Source: Siphlonurus alternatus (lineage: Eukaryota; Arthropoda; Insecta; Ephemeroptera; Siphlonuridae). Taken from it: a stretch of 64,000 nucleotides of DNA. Location: NCBI GenBank assembly GCA_949825025.1, contig OX463785.1:9425971-9489970 (forward strand). Reading direction: 5' to 3'. The translations under genes and the position numbers were made by a program. The notes below the pieces were generated by a model. The model was given only the letters and a program-made list of their open reading frames with translations. It was not told the DNA's origin and searched no databases. Shown here in pieces: positions 50,950 to 60,747 of the stretch (position 1 is its first letter; the number at the start of each line of letters is the position of its first letter).

Positions 50950-51320
50950 GAGAATAATGGTTGCATTTTTTTATTTCATAATTCATAATTATAGAAAATA
51001 TACCTAAAATTATGCTTTTCTGATTTTTTTTTTCAGTTTTTTTAAAGTGCGGGAACTGATTTAAAAAAATACTTATAATATCTTAATTAGGGTGGTACAA
51101 CCTGATGGGACAACCGTGACGACATCAATAGCCAATCACAGCACGGCAAAATGACATCACGGTTGCCCCATCAGGTGCATGTACCACCCTAATTCATATA
51201 TTTTAAATATCTTTTTAAAATTAGTTCCAGCACTCCAAAAAATCTGAAAAAATTCAGAAAAGCATAATTTTAGGTACATTTTCTTAGTATGAAATAAAAA
51301 AAATACAACCATTATTGTCT
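50950..51320. mobile_element. Family B-related foldback abutting the 3' end of gene C
   Basis: The outer arms start AATAATGGTTGCATTTTTT and end with the complement. Inward, they share the family B layout (TATGCTTTTCTGATTTTTTT, then GCGGGAACTGATTT). A second palindrome (51096-51193) occupies the centre. The right end stops about 28 bp past the gene C stop codon, so the 3'UTR of gene C probably runs into it. Confidence 0.75.
51096..51193. mobile_element. Short palindromic MITE nested in the B-related element
   Basis: The arms TTAGGGTGGTACAACCTGAT and the complement surround a loop of about 30-40 bp. The inner arms carry GATGGGACAACCGTGA and its near complement with TGACATCA. Confidence 0.75.
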
Positions 51321-51347
51321 CTATTAAATAATAAAAAATAATAAGTT

Positions 51348-53321
51348 TTATGTTACAAAATTATCAAAAATATTTGAATCCCAATTATATACAGTATCAT
51401 CATTGTTATTATCCCATGTTTTAAAATCTTTCAACCACTGAGATTTGATCAAATCAGCTCCTTTTTCTCCTATCATAATAACTGGTGCATTTGTATTACC
51501 ACTAATAATCTTAGGCATTATAGAAGCGTCTATAACTCTTAAACCATCAACCCCATAGACTCTTAACTCATTATCTAACACAGCCATTGGGTCAGTACGT
51601 GGACCCATTTTTGCTGTACCAACAGGGTGATAAATTGTTAAACTATAATGCCGAATAGCACATTCCCAATATTCATATGATAAAAATTCAAATTTTGCAC
51701 AGGCTGGTATTTTATTAGGATTAATTCTAGAACCATGTCTTCTTAATGCATTAGTTTGGCTATATTTCATAACAAATTGTGCCCCTGCTACCATAGTATC
51801 AATATCTCTTCGATCTGTAAAATATTTAGGTTGTAAAACAGGTGGATCATATGGATTTTTACTTCTTAATGTTACTGTACCAGAACTATATGGTCTTAAT
51901 AATAATATTGTTGCTGAAAATGCATCTTTATATAAAATAGGTTCAAATACAGAAGCATAAAATTCATCAGATATACCATTAGCTTTTTTACCAAATATTC
52001 CACCATCTGTACTATCAGCAAAAGAACCGATAAACAATTGAATATCAGGCCAATCTTCCTCAATGTCTGCAAAATGTGAAACATTTGTACCTGGATCCAT
52101 GGTAGTGTCAATAAAAGCCATAACCTCAGCTCCAGCAAAAGTCATTAGTGGACCTGATGTTTTACTAATGAATTTCTGTGCAGTATCAAGATTTAATATA
52201 CGTGGTATAACATAAGTAATAGGATTATCAATTATAAAAGTAGTACCAGCTAAAGATACATGATCCTGTAAATTTTGTCCAACTCCAGGTATATCTTTAA
52301 TTACTTCTATTCCTAATGTTTCTAAATGAATTCTAGGTCCCAATCCTGATAACATCATTATTTGTGGAGAATTAAGTGAACCTGCTGATAAAATTACTTC
52401 TTTATCAGCTAAAATCTTATATATTTTACCAAATTTTTTAAATACAACACCCCTACATACAGCACTATCTTTTGGTCCTGGTTCTATTAATAATTTTTCA
52501 ACGTGTGAAAACATACTTATATGTAAATTAGGACGATTTCTTGCAGGTCTTAAAAATGCTTTTGAAGTACTACATCTTAAACCATTTCTTAAAGTAGCTT
52601 GTGATGCCATAAATCCAATTTGTTTTCGACCATTTAAATCACGTACTTTATAACCTAATTCTTTACCAGCTTCTAAAAAATCTTTAACAATTGGTGTTTT
52701 ATATTTAAATTCTTCTGTAGTTAAATATCCACCTTTACCATGATATTTTGAATTTCTTAATTTATTAATACGACAATCTTCAGATTTGATAAAATATGGT
52801 AATACATCTGCATATCCCCAACCTGGATTACCTAAATCAACCCATCTATCATAATCACGTTTATTACCACGTATATATAACATTGCATTAAGTACACTTG
52901 ATCCACCTAAACATTTTCCACGTGGCCAATTACATAATCCGTCCGTCATTGCTAAACATGCATCACCTGTATATTCAGTTTTATAATTCCAATCATATAT
53001 TGAATGTTGTAAAGATGGCATAAATGCAGGTATATCTGATAATGTTGGTTCTGATCCCCCTGCTTCCAGTAATAAAATATTCCAATCTGAAATCTCAGAA
53101 AGTCTATTGGCCAACACAGCTCCTGCTGATCCAGCTCCCACTATAATGAAGTCGTATTTATCTCTAAAGACTTTCGTGTCTTTAGGTCGGTTCTTAGCGT
53201 CGAAAATTTCAGGCTTGTACATACGTATTGCGGCGTATAGAAAGACGATAAATGGAGCGCCGGCACCAAATGTAGCGGCTATTCGAGCTGCAACCCCGAC
53301 ACTTCGGGCGACAGGGTCCAT
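51348..53321 (-). CDS. GMC oxidoreductase C, membrane-anchored, acidic C-terminal tail
   Basis: A 657-residue FAD-dependent GMC enzyme with no intron in the CDS. A hydrophobic segment at about residues 13-33 precedes the Rossmann fold and looks like an N-terminal membrane anchor or uncleaved signal. Motifs: GAGSAG at 62-67, Glu86, signature 1 from Pro133 ([13 protein letters not shown]), signature 2 (SAGSLNSPQIMMLSGLG), catalytic His565 and Asn611. The motif reads YHPVGTAKMG, with Ala where the other three have Cys. A tail of 28 residues past SQW, rich in Asp and Asn, extends beyond the usual end of the family. An acceptor (CCTAATTTCAG, exon start 53341) 20 bases before the ATG shows that a leader exon exists upstream. 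Resembles gene D most (GNPGWGY, two extra residues between His and Asn). Reaction class is from the family; substrate unknown. Confidence 0.93.
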   Translation of the reverse strand: MDPVARSVGVAARIAATFGAGAPFIVFLYAAIRMYKPEIFDAKNRPKDTKVFRDKYDFIIVGAGSAGAVLANRLSEISDWNILLLEAGGSEPTLSDIPAFMPSLQHSIYDWNYKTEYTGDACLAMTDGLCNWPRGKCLGGSSVLNAMLYIRGNKRDYDRWVDLGNPGWGYADVLPYFIKSEDCRINKLRNSKYHGKGGYLTTEEFKYKTPIVKDFLEAGKELGYKVRDLNGRKQIGFMASQATLRNGLRCSTSKAFLRPARNRPNLHISMFSHVEKLLIEPGPKDSAVCRGVVFKKFGKIYKILADKEVILSAGSLNSPQIMMLSGLGPRIHLETLGIEVIKDIPGVGQNLQDHVSLAGTTFIIDNPITYVIPRILNLDTAQKFISKTSGPLMTFAGAEVMAFIDTTMDPGTNVSHFADIEEDWPDIQLFIGSFADSTDGGIFGKKANGISDEFYASVFEPILYKDAFSATILLLRPYSSGTVTLRSKNPYDPPVLQPKYFTDRRDIDTMVAGAQFVMKYSQTNALRRHGSRINPNKIPACAKFEFLSYEYWECAIRHYSLTIYHPVGTAKMGPRTDPMAVLDNELRVYGVDGLRVIDASIMPKIISGNTNAPVIMIGEKGADLIKSQWLKDFKTWDNNNDDTVYNWDSNIFDNFVT

Positions 53322-53341
53322 GTTGATTGGCCTGTAGTTGG

Positions 53342-53979
53342 CTGAAATTAGGATAAAAAAGTTTAATTTTGGATTTTTAATATATAAAAAGTATATATTT
53401 TATTATGAAAGAAACGTAATTGTATCTTTATTGATTTATGTAATTACGTAACTTACTTGGAAAAGGGGTAAAAATAGACAAATTTATTTATAAATTAATG
53501 TGAACTGTAATTACAACTTATAAAGAAAATTATAATTAAAAAACATATGAAGATAAATCAATTTCAGACATCTAAAAATAATAATAATAAATAATTTAAA
53601 TTTTACATTAATTAAACGATGCCATTTTTTTTAATGTTAAAAGAGCCTTACGCAAATGTCAAATATGTGGTTTGACACTAAAGTAAGGTGATAGAAAAAT
53701 TTAGAAAATGTTTAACCTGTGTCGTGGATATAAGCAAAATTTTAATATTTCTTTCAGTGAATTTTTGAATATGTACCAAAGATTGTAAATATACATTGCA
53801 CAAATTCCGGTACTATTTATTATAATGCATGTTTGTCATTGCCTTATACAAAATAGTGATGGTAATTGAAAAAAAAAAATGTATATTATTGTAAAAATTA
53901 TTTATACTGAGTATATTTTAGTTTTTAAGCAGGGTACACACACAGCAAGAATATAAATTCAACTCTTTTTGATCAAATA
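53342..53979. other. Probable start of the 5'UTR intron of gene C
   Basis: The sequence is AT-rich, directly upstream of the gene C acceptor on the minus strand. No other feature is seen. Confidence 0.45.
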
Positions 53980-54180
53980 TGTACACCACTGGACAGCAAA
54001 AACTTTACTCTTGACTCACTTGCTATAGAGCTGTAGCTCCAATAAATAGACAGAGAGATGCAGATTTGCAATTTAATAGTTGAACTAAGAAGAGCACCCT
54101 ATCAATATCAAGAGTTTTCATTCATCACTGTGTAGTAAAGTCTATACAGGAGTAACGTTCCTGGTGTCCAGAGGTGTACA
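53980..54180. mobile_element. MITE family A, copy 2
   Basis: The ends GTACACCACTGGACAGC and the near complement of GTACACCTCTGGACACC extend for about 35 bp. The interior matches copy 1 in reverse (CACTTGCTATAGAGCTGTAG, CAGATTTGCAA, AAGAGCACCC). Confidence 0.75.
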
Positions 54181-54654
54181 CTTTACTCACCCTGCTATTT
54201 CTCGAAGTCTGTAAATGTATTCAAGAGGTCTTACTGCGCTTATAAAAGCTCGCATCAAACTGCAAGCTTGGGTTTTCTCTCGGGATGGTACGCCAAGTAT
54301 TCCACAACAACATTCATATAGACGTTGACCTGCATTTGAATTAAATTGAATCTCTTGCAAAAATTTAAGCTGACTTGGTGCATCCTTGGGCTTGTGAGGT
54401 GAGATTTATAAACCGTTTTTGATAACTTGACACACTGATTTCAAGAACATAATATCAGATACAGTAATAATTTTTGTAAAGAAAAATAATAGAAGAGTAT
54501 TAATTAATAAATGCTAACACTATCATTGTTTTGTATGTTATGTAGTATTAATAGCGCAATTTTCATAAATATATTGGTGAAAGAATTATAAGCATTTATT
54601 AATTTGCCAAGCAAAAGCTGAAAATGTATTGTTGGTGCCACATTTTATTTTTAA

Positions 54655-55064
54655 GGGCATTGGGTGTAGCACCGGTAGTTGGCAACACTGACGTATCTTC
54701 ACCATGTTAATTTTTCAACCTTGCTCCTCAGAGTAATTTTTATGCTAGAGCTAAGCTGATTGCAGTAGTATCAAGATAATTAGTAGCCCAAGTGCACAAT
54801 TTGGCTAAATAAAGCCTGATTTAAAGAAAAGTATTTTTTTCATATTTTAAAAAAATGCATGTAAATTTAAAAAATTACTAAAAATACTTTTTCTTTAAAT
54901 CAGGCTTTATTTAGCCAAATTGTGCACTTGGGCTAATAATTATCTTGATACTACTGCAATCAGCTTAGCTCTAGCGTAAAAATTACTCCGAGGAGCAAGG
55001 TTGAAAAATTAACATGGTGAAGATACGTCAGTGTTGCCAACTACCGGTGCTACACCCAATGCCC
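54655..55064. mobile_element. Long hairpin element, ~190-bp arms, TTAA-flanked
   Basis: The two arms (54655 to about 54846 and about 54876 to 55064) are almost perfect inverted copies beginning GGGCATTGGGTGTAGCACC. The loop is about 30 bp. TTAA bounds both sides (54651-54654 and 55065-55068), as for TTAA-targeting transposons (piggyBac-type). The high arm identity implies recent origin or gene conversion. No protein is encoded. Confidence 0.88.
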
Positions 55065-55569
55065 TTAATGCCAGATCAAATTTTTTCAAGCTTAATAATT
55101 TAATTTAATGAAAAATCAATTATTTCAAAATATATTTTTAATTTTTTTTTCCTACATTTTAATTTAATTTGATGCTTTATAATAATTAAATTAAATAGTA
55201 TAATAATAATATATAATTACTGATTTTAGAAATTGAAATTTTACAAAAATATCATATATATATAAAAAAAAAATCGTAGTTAATCATGAACATCTTTGTA
55301 AATGTGAAGTGCTCGCACTAGGTGAGTTTGTCGAACCAATTGATAATTTACATTTGGTATATAATTTAATTAATTAAATTTATGTAATATAACATTATAA
55401 TTTTGGTATAACTACCACATTAATTTGTAATATTGTGTCGTAAGTGTCGTTAGATGCTTCTCGTGCTTCTATAGTTATAATAGCCCCCTCCTCCCTCTTG
55501 CAACCGTGTCTTATGTGCAATATATATATGTTTGCGTGAAGTAAAATCGATAAAGTCACGCACATTCCA

Positions 55570-55700
55570 TTCCACGTGTGTTACCTGCCATGACCACGTG
55601 GTTCGGTGTCACAAAGTGTCCCGTTGTGGATCATGACGTCACACCTGTACATTCCTCTCATAATTATGATAACGGAATGACGTGTCATTTATGGCACCAA
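55570..55700 (-). promoter_or_regulatory. Candidate promoter/leader exon upstream of gene C
   Basis: This GC-richer patch has CACGTG twice (about 55573-55578 and 55595-55600), one TGACGTCA (55634-55641) and, on the minus strand, a donor GGCAG|GTAAC (exon end 55585). An alternative donor, CAGG|GTGAGTAAA, is at 54191. Either could splice to the gene C acceptor at 53341. The call is based on motif and composition only. Confidence 0.3.
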
Positions 55701-55983
55701 CTCCTTTTCTCTTTACCTACTTTAGGACATGCAACTCTTAATATTAACAGTTTATTTTACAAAGAAGCTAAATTAATTAGTCAAAGAAACTTCGCACTAT
55801 CTTTGTTTTTATTATGCTTTGAGAAATTCTGTTATTATCAGTGAAAAATTAAAATATGGATTTTTAATTTTTATTAAAAAATTACCTGTATTGCAATAAA
55901 ACAATTTCAATATAAAATGCACCTTATAAATTACTAGAATACAATAGGTATTCAATACAATTCAATATACATAGAATATACAA

Positions 55984-56144
55984 TAGGTCTGTTCGTAAAC
56001 CCTGTTCGGTGTACATTTTTACACCACTTTCTTACACCAGCTCAGAGGGTGGGGTAGGGAGTACAGTGCAAATGACGTCACGATTTTTGTTCGTAAACTT
56101 GCTCTAACAGTAAGTACTTTGAGCAGGATTTACAAACAGGCTTA
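55984..56144. mobile_element. MITE family F, copy 2
   Basis: It opens TAGGTCTGTTCGTAAAC and closes with the near complement TTTACAAACAGGCTTA. The interior includes GGGTGGGGTAGGGAG and TGACGTCA (56073-56080). It shares its opening with the element at 20969. Confidence 0.65.
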
Positions 56145-57298
56145 ATAATGAAGTAAATTATGTAAATTTTAAAATAATTTATTTACAATCGATAATTACA
56201 CTAAATACATTCACCATTCGAACATTCAGTACAAATTAACACGTGTACACAAAATATATTTATAAAATCAGTTGTTAGCGAATTCACACAATCACTTGCC
56301 GTTAATCACTTTTTTTATTTTTTTTTAGAGAGCAGTTTATGGGGAAAACTTTATCAAATTATTTCAGTCTTAATTAATATTAATTAACTTGATATATTTT
56401 TGAGCTGATACAAGCGCATGGTATCACCAACACTCTTGATGACTTCAATTGAATTTGCTTTTTATATATCGATCTCTTTAAATTCCTGTTAAAAAAATAT
56501 TATTGCTTTTTAGACTAGGAACTTAAATTTCTGTTAATAATATAATATATATATTGTAATTATACAATATAAAATGTTGTGTATAATCATTTTTAGCAAC
56601 AACAGCAATTTTAATTGTTAATAGTGATGATTATCACACAATGATATGAGACATATAGATATAGACGAGATAATATTTTTAATTATTTTTAACCGTGGAC
56701 AACTTGAACATTGAGTTTAAAGACGCTGTGATAAGATTATGTGTAACCATTATTTTTACAATATACATATCGTCAGAGTCTGATTATATAAAATATAAAC
56801 CGACCTCCATGCATGTGGTATAGCATCTGATGACAATTTGCAACCACACGTATAATACAGTACATGTCATATTTAATATATGTATATTATATTGAAGCAT
56901 CAGATTTTTTTAAACACATATGCGCACTTAGCTTTTATAAGTAAAACTCAATTTACACACAAACAAATACAAATAGGTGAAAATATTTCTTGACTTTTAC
57001 GTCACAAATATTTTACCTTTATTTATTTGATGATCAATAATAATTAATAAATAATTATTTAATTATTATAATTTAATTACACAAATTAAATTCAATAATT
57101 ATTAATAATTATAAGTTATTACAATTTAAAATATTACTTGAGGTCCAGTGAAGAAAAATTATTATACTCAATTTAACACATAATAAAAATTTTAATAATT
57201 AAAATATAAAGTTCAATAAATCACAAAATTGTTAAAATTCACGACACACGCTGCACTTTTAAAAGGTGTCCACTTTATCACTATTAGTCACATTAAAT
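56145..57298. other. AT-rich spacer, includes 3' flank of gene D
   Basis: No gene is seen. The 3'UTR of gene D should lie at the right edge; no clear AATAAA could be assigned within the first 60 bases. Confidence 0.5.
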
Positions 57299-60284
57299 TT
57301 ATAATTTATTCCAAGTTTTCTTGATGAGATCTGATCCTTTTTCTGCTACCATAATAATTGGAGCATTCGTATTTCCACTAACTTCAAGGGGTATTGCAGA
57401 TCCATCAATTACCCTCAAACCTGATACTCCATGTACCTTTAATTCAGGGTCCACAACTGCAGTAGGGTCCCATGAAGGTCCCATTTTACATGTACCAACT
57501 GGATGATAAATAGTTACAGAATAATGTCTAATCATACATGCCCAATAATCATCTGTCCATAATTCTGTTGTTTTTGCACATTCAGGAAATGGAATTTGAT
57601 GAAATTGACTACCAAATCTTTCAAATGATTTAGTTTTACTCATAGCTAATGCAAATTTAACACCTTCAACTAATACAGCCATATCATATGGATCATTAAA
57701 ATAATTTGGATAAATTAATGGATAATCAAATGGATTATTAGATCTTAATTTTATAACACCTTTTGATCTTGGTCTTAATAATACAGGTATTACAGACCAT
57801 ACATCTTTATCATGAATTGGTTTAAATACAGCATCATATAATTCATTTGTTAAACCATGAGCTTTTCTAATTTGACGTCCATTATCTGAATTTGTTGAAC
57901 CTGATATAAAGTGAAATTCAATATCAGGAAAATCAATTGATTTATTAGCATATTTAGTATTAATAAATGCAAGTCCTTCTACACCTCCTAAAACAGTTAA
58001 TGGTCCTGTTCCAAACATAGCATAACGTAAAACAGCTGGTACATTTTCATATCTTGATTGTACTAATGAAACTTCTTTATTACTTAAAAATGTTAATCCA
58101 CCAACACCAACATGATCTTGTAAATTTTCACCAACAGGTGCATCTTTAATTACAGGTATATTATGTTTTAATAATTCTTGACTTGGACCAACACCTGATA
58201 ACATTAAAATTTGTGGTGAATTTACAGAACCACCTGATAATATAATTTCTTTATTGGCTCTTACAACATATAATTTATCATTACGTACAAATTCAACACC
58301 ATATGCATGTTTAGATATTGGATCAATTAGAATTCTTGTTACATGGGAAAACATAGCAATATCTAAATTTTTACGTAATCTTGCAGGTCGTAAAAATGCT
58401 TTTGAAGTTGAGCATCTTGAACCACGTCTTAAAGTACCTTGAGCAATCATAAATCCAGCTTGTTTATCACCATTTATATCTCTATTTTCATAACCCATTT
58501 CAACACCAGCTTGTACGAAAGCTGCAGCTAATGGTGTATGCCATGGTGCTTCTTGTATTGTCAAATAACCACCTGTAGAATGATATGGTGTTCTTGCTAA
58601 ATATGGATTACGATTATCTTCTGATTTTTTAAAATAATATAATATATCATCATAACCCCAACCTGGATTACCAGCATCTCTCCAAGCATCATAATCATAT
58701 CGATTTCCACGGACGTAAAGCATGTAGTTAAGTACACTGGAGCCTCCTAGAACTTTTCCTCTGGGCCAGTTGCAGCGTTTGTTCTTCATTCCAAGGCAAG
58801 CGTTCGGTTGTGGCTCCGTCTTATATTTCCAGTCTAGTTGGCTCAGTTGGAGGTAAGCGGCAAGCACGGGAACGTCCGAGATTTCTGTCTCGTCACCACC
58901 AGCCTCCAGTAACAACACGGACCAGCCCTCTACTTCAGATAACCTGAGGAGCAAAGTTTACGTTAGAAGTAGCAAAGAAATTATTAATTTATTATAGCTG
59001 TTATAGAGGCTTCAAGGGTTCCCCGGCGGGAAAATGTTCTCCATAAGCCATCATGTTAGAAAATTTGAATTTTTTGTCAGTAATTATTGAAGCTATTAAT
59101 TTGAAACCATCTCCTATCCCCTACCCTCATTTAGAAGTCTATTGAGGTCTATTGAGAATGCATCAAGAGCCATGTTCCTTTTAAAAAAATCTTTAATGTC
59201 AAAAACACGATCTACGATCTCGATTTTTTTTAACTTGTTATAAGACGGTGGGAACAACCTAAAATTGCTTTTCAAAATTTACATAATAAGTTTAAAATTT
59301 ATTTGTTATACAATTTTTTAAATTAAATTAATTTCTAATATATTTATACATTTTATTTATTTTTTTTTTTTAGTATTTAAATTTATAATTACAATTATTT
59401 TGAAATTTTGAACGTAAAATTTAATATTTAATTATAGGTATCTGACATTTTTTTATCACTATAAAAATATTTAAGAAATATTTTCAGTTGTTTATATTTT
59501 ACAGTTTAGATACACAATGTCACTGGAACGCGCGAGAGGTGGATAAATATCATTTGATAGTTTGTGGGTAATATATTATGCAATAAATGCGCAGGATGTA
59601 AAGTAATAAATTATACATAAGTCATATATAACATGACGCCATATCCCTTTACGGGGTAAGCCAGCAGCATTATTACCTCGGATAATAATTAAATACTCTT
59701 GACGAAATTAAGATAAGTGAAAACTGGAGTAAAAATGAACCCACCCAACTTTTTCTCCTGATGAGGAATACAATGCCTAAAATTAATATTCAATGTTTCA
59801 TTCACACAAAATTTCGATTTACGATGACAAGGAAAAAAATCGTAATTAATGTAATTTTAAAGTTTTAGTTTTAATAAATCGAAATTTGATATACTTATGA
59901 AATTAAATTACAATTCTGCTTATTTAGATTATATTAACTGGTTATAGACACTTACTGCAGGTGCATATTATTATCAGTTAAAAAAAACTCAAATGCAATT
60001 ATTGCCAGTAAAATAAACATGTTGCATATTCTGGTTCTATAATTTTGATCCCCTCACCTGTTCGCCACCACAGCCCCCGCCGAACCAGCTCCTATGACAA
60101 TAAAGTCGTATATGGGCCTCACGGTCTCGACATTGATTGGTCGAGACTCAGGGTCCATCAAATCATAGTGGAAGTACGCCAGCGCCGCCATCAACAAGGG
60201 CGCGAACCACAGGCCTGCGGAGGTGACGGCTGTCGAAGCTGCCCCGGCCAGCAGCGAGGGAATTGCGGCAACTGCAGACGCCAT
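57299..60284 (-). CDS. GMC oxidoreductase D, membrane-anchored, two coding exons
   Basis: Coding exons are 60284-60058 and 58943-57299, joined inside the Arg76 codon (GCGAACAG|GTGAGG donor; CTCCTCAG|GTTATC acceptor), giving 623 residues. Residues 10-39 are hydrophobic, with a likely membrane segment at about 22-39, followed by DPESRPI. Motifs: GAGSAG at 65-70, Glu89, signature 1 from Pro136 ([13 protein letters not shown]), signature 2 ([17 protein letters not shown]), catalytic His556 ([10 protein letters not shown]) and Asn602 (GNTNAP). The usual LPGVGENL is shortened by one residue to APVGENL. The intron falls between the Rossmann motif and LSEVEGW, a different place from the intron of gene B. 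An acceptor (CACTTTTCAG, exon start 60313) precedes the ATG by 29 bases, and a tiny upstream ORF lies between. Exon 1 is very GC-rich. Substrate unknown. Confidence 0.93.
59004..59265. mobile_element. MITE family K, copy 3, in the gene D intron
   Basis: The left end TAGAGGCTTCAAGGG is followed by AAAATGTTCTCCATAAGCC. The right part has AGACGGTGGGAAC but has lost its terminal repeat. It lies in the 1.1-kb intron of gene D. Confidence 0.7.
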
Positions 60285-60292
60285 TTTGGTGC

Positions 60293-60307
60293 TCAGTTGG
60301 TGCTCAT
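60293..60307 (-). promoter_or_regulatory. Four-codon upstream ORF in the gene D leader
   Basis: ATGAGCACCAACTGA (60307-60293) lies eight bases before the real ATG. The main start has the better context (ACCAAAATGG). Such a short upstream ORF may modulate translation. This depends on the leader being spliced as predicted at 60313. Confidence 0.45.
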
Positions 60308-60747
60308 TACAATCTGAAAAGTGAGAGAGAATTAGAATCGTAACTAATAATTTGTATAAGTGCATAAGGTCGAGTGCAGAACGTGAACAATGAGCAGGGC
60401 TCACAAATAAACTTAAATTCTTCCAAAAATATGCTCAAAAATAAATAAAAATTATACTATTTTGTTTTATTTTATAATATTTTTTTTTTTTAAATCGTTA
60501 AAAATATTTTAACATAATTTTTGTTTTATTGCTCGACAATTTATATTGCAATTATTTTTTTGGTTAATTATCTATAATATAACAAGATATAATTATATAA
60601 ATTAGTAACTATTGCTTTCAGTACAGCATGGTATCATGCAATTGATACATTTGATACGTACTCCTCTTGTTATACACGTAAAGGTAATTTTTTTTTAATA
60701 AATATGATGGGCACATCAATTCAAATGAAACTGCTTCAAATAATTAA

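Noticed and set aside
54191..54245. TATA-like TATAAG on the minus strand, 50 bases before the GTGAGT donor
   Set aside because: It would leave a leader exon of only about 20 bases, and the better TATA match there is on the other strand. It is kept only as an alternative donor.
60045..60317. 90-codon plus-strand frame opposite gene D exon 1
   Set aside because: It is antisense to the coding exon. The minus strand has the GMC motifs and splice sites.
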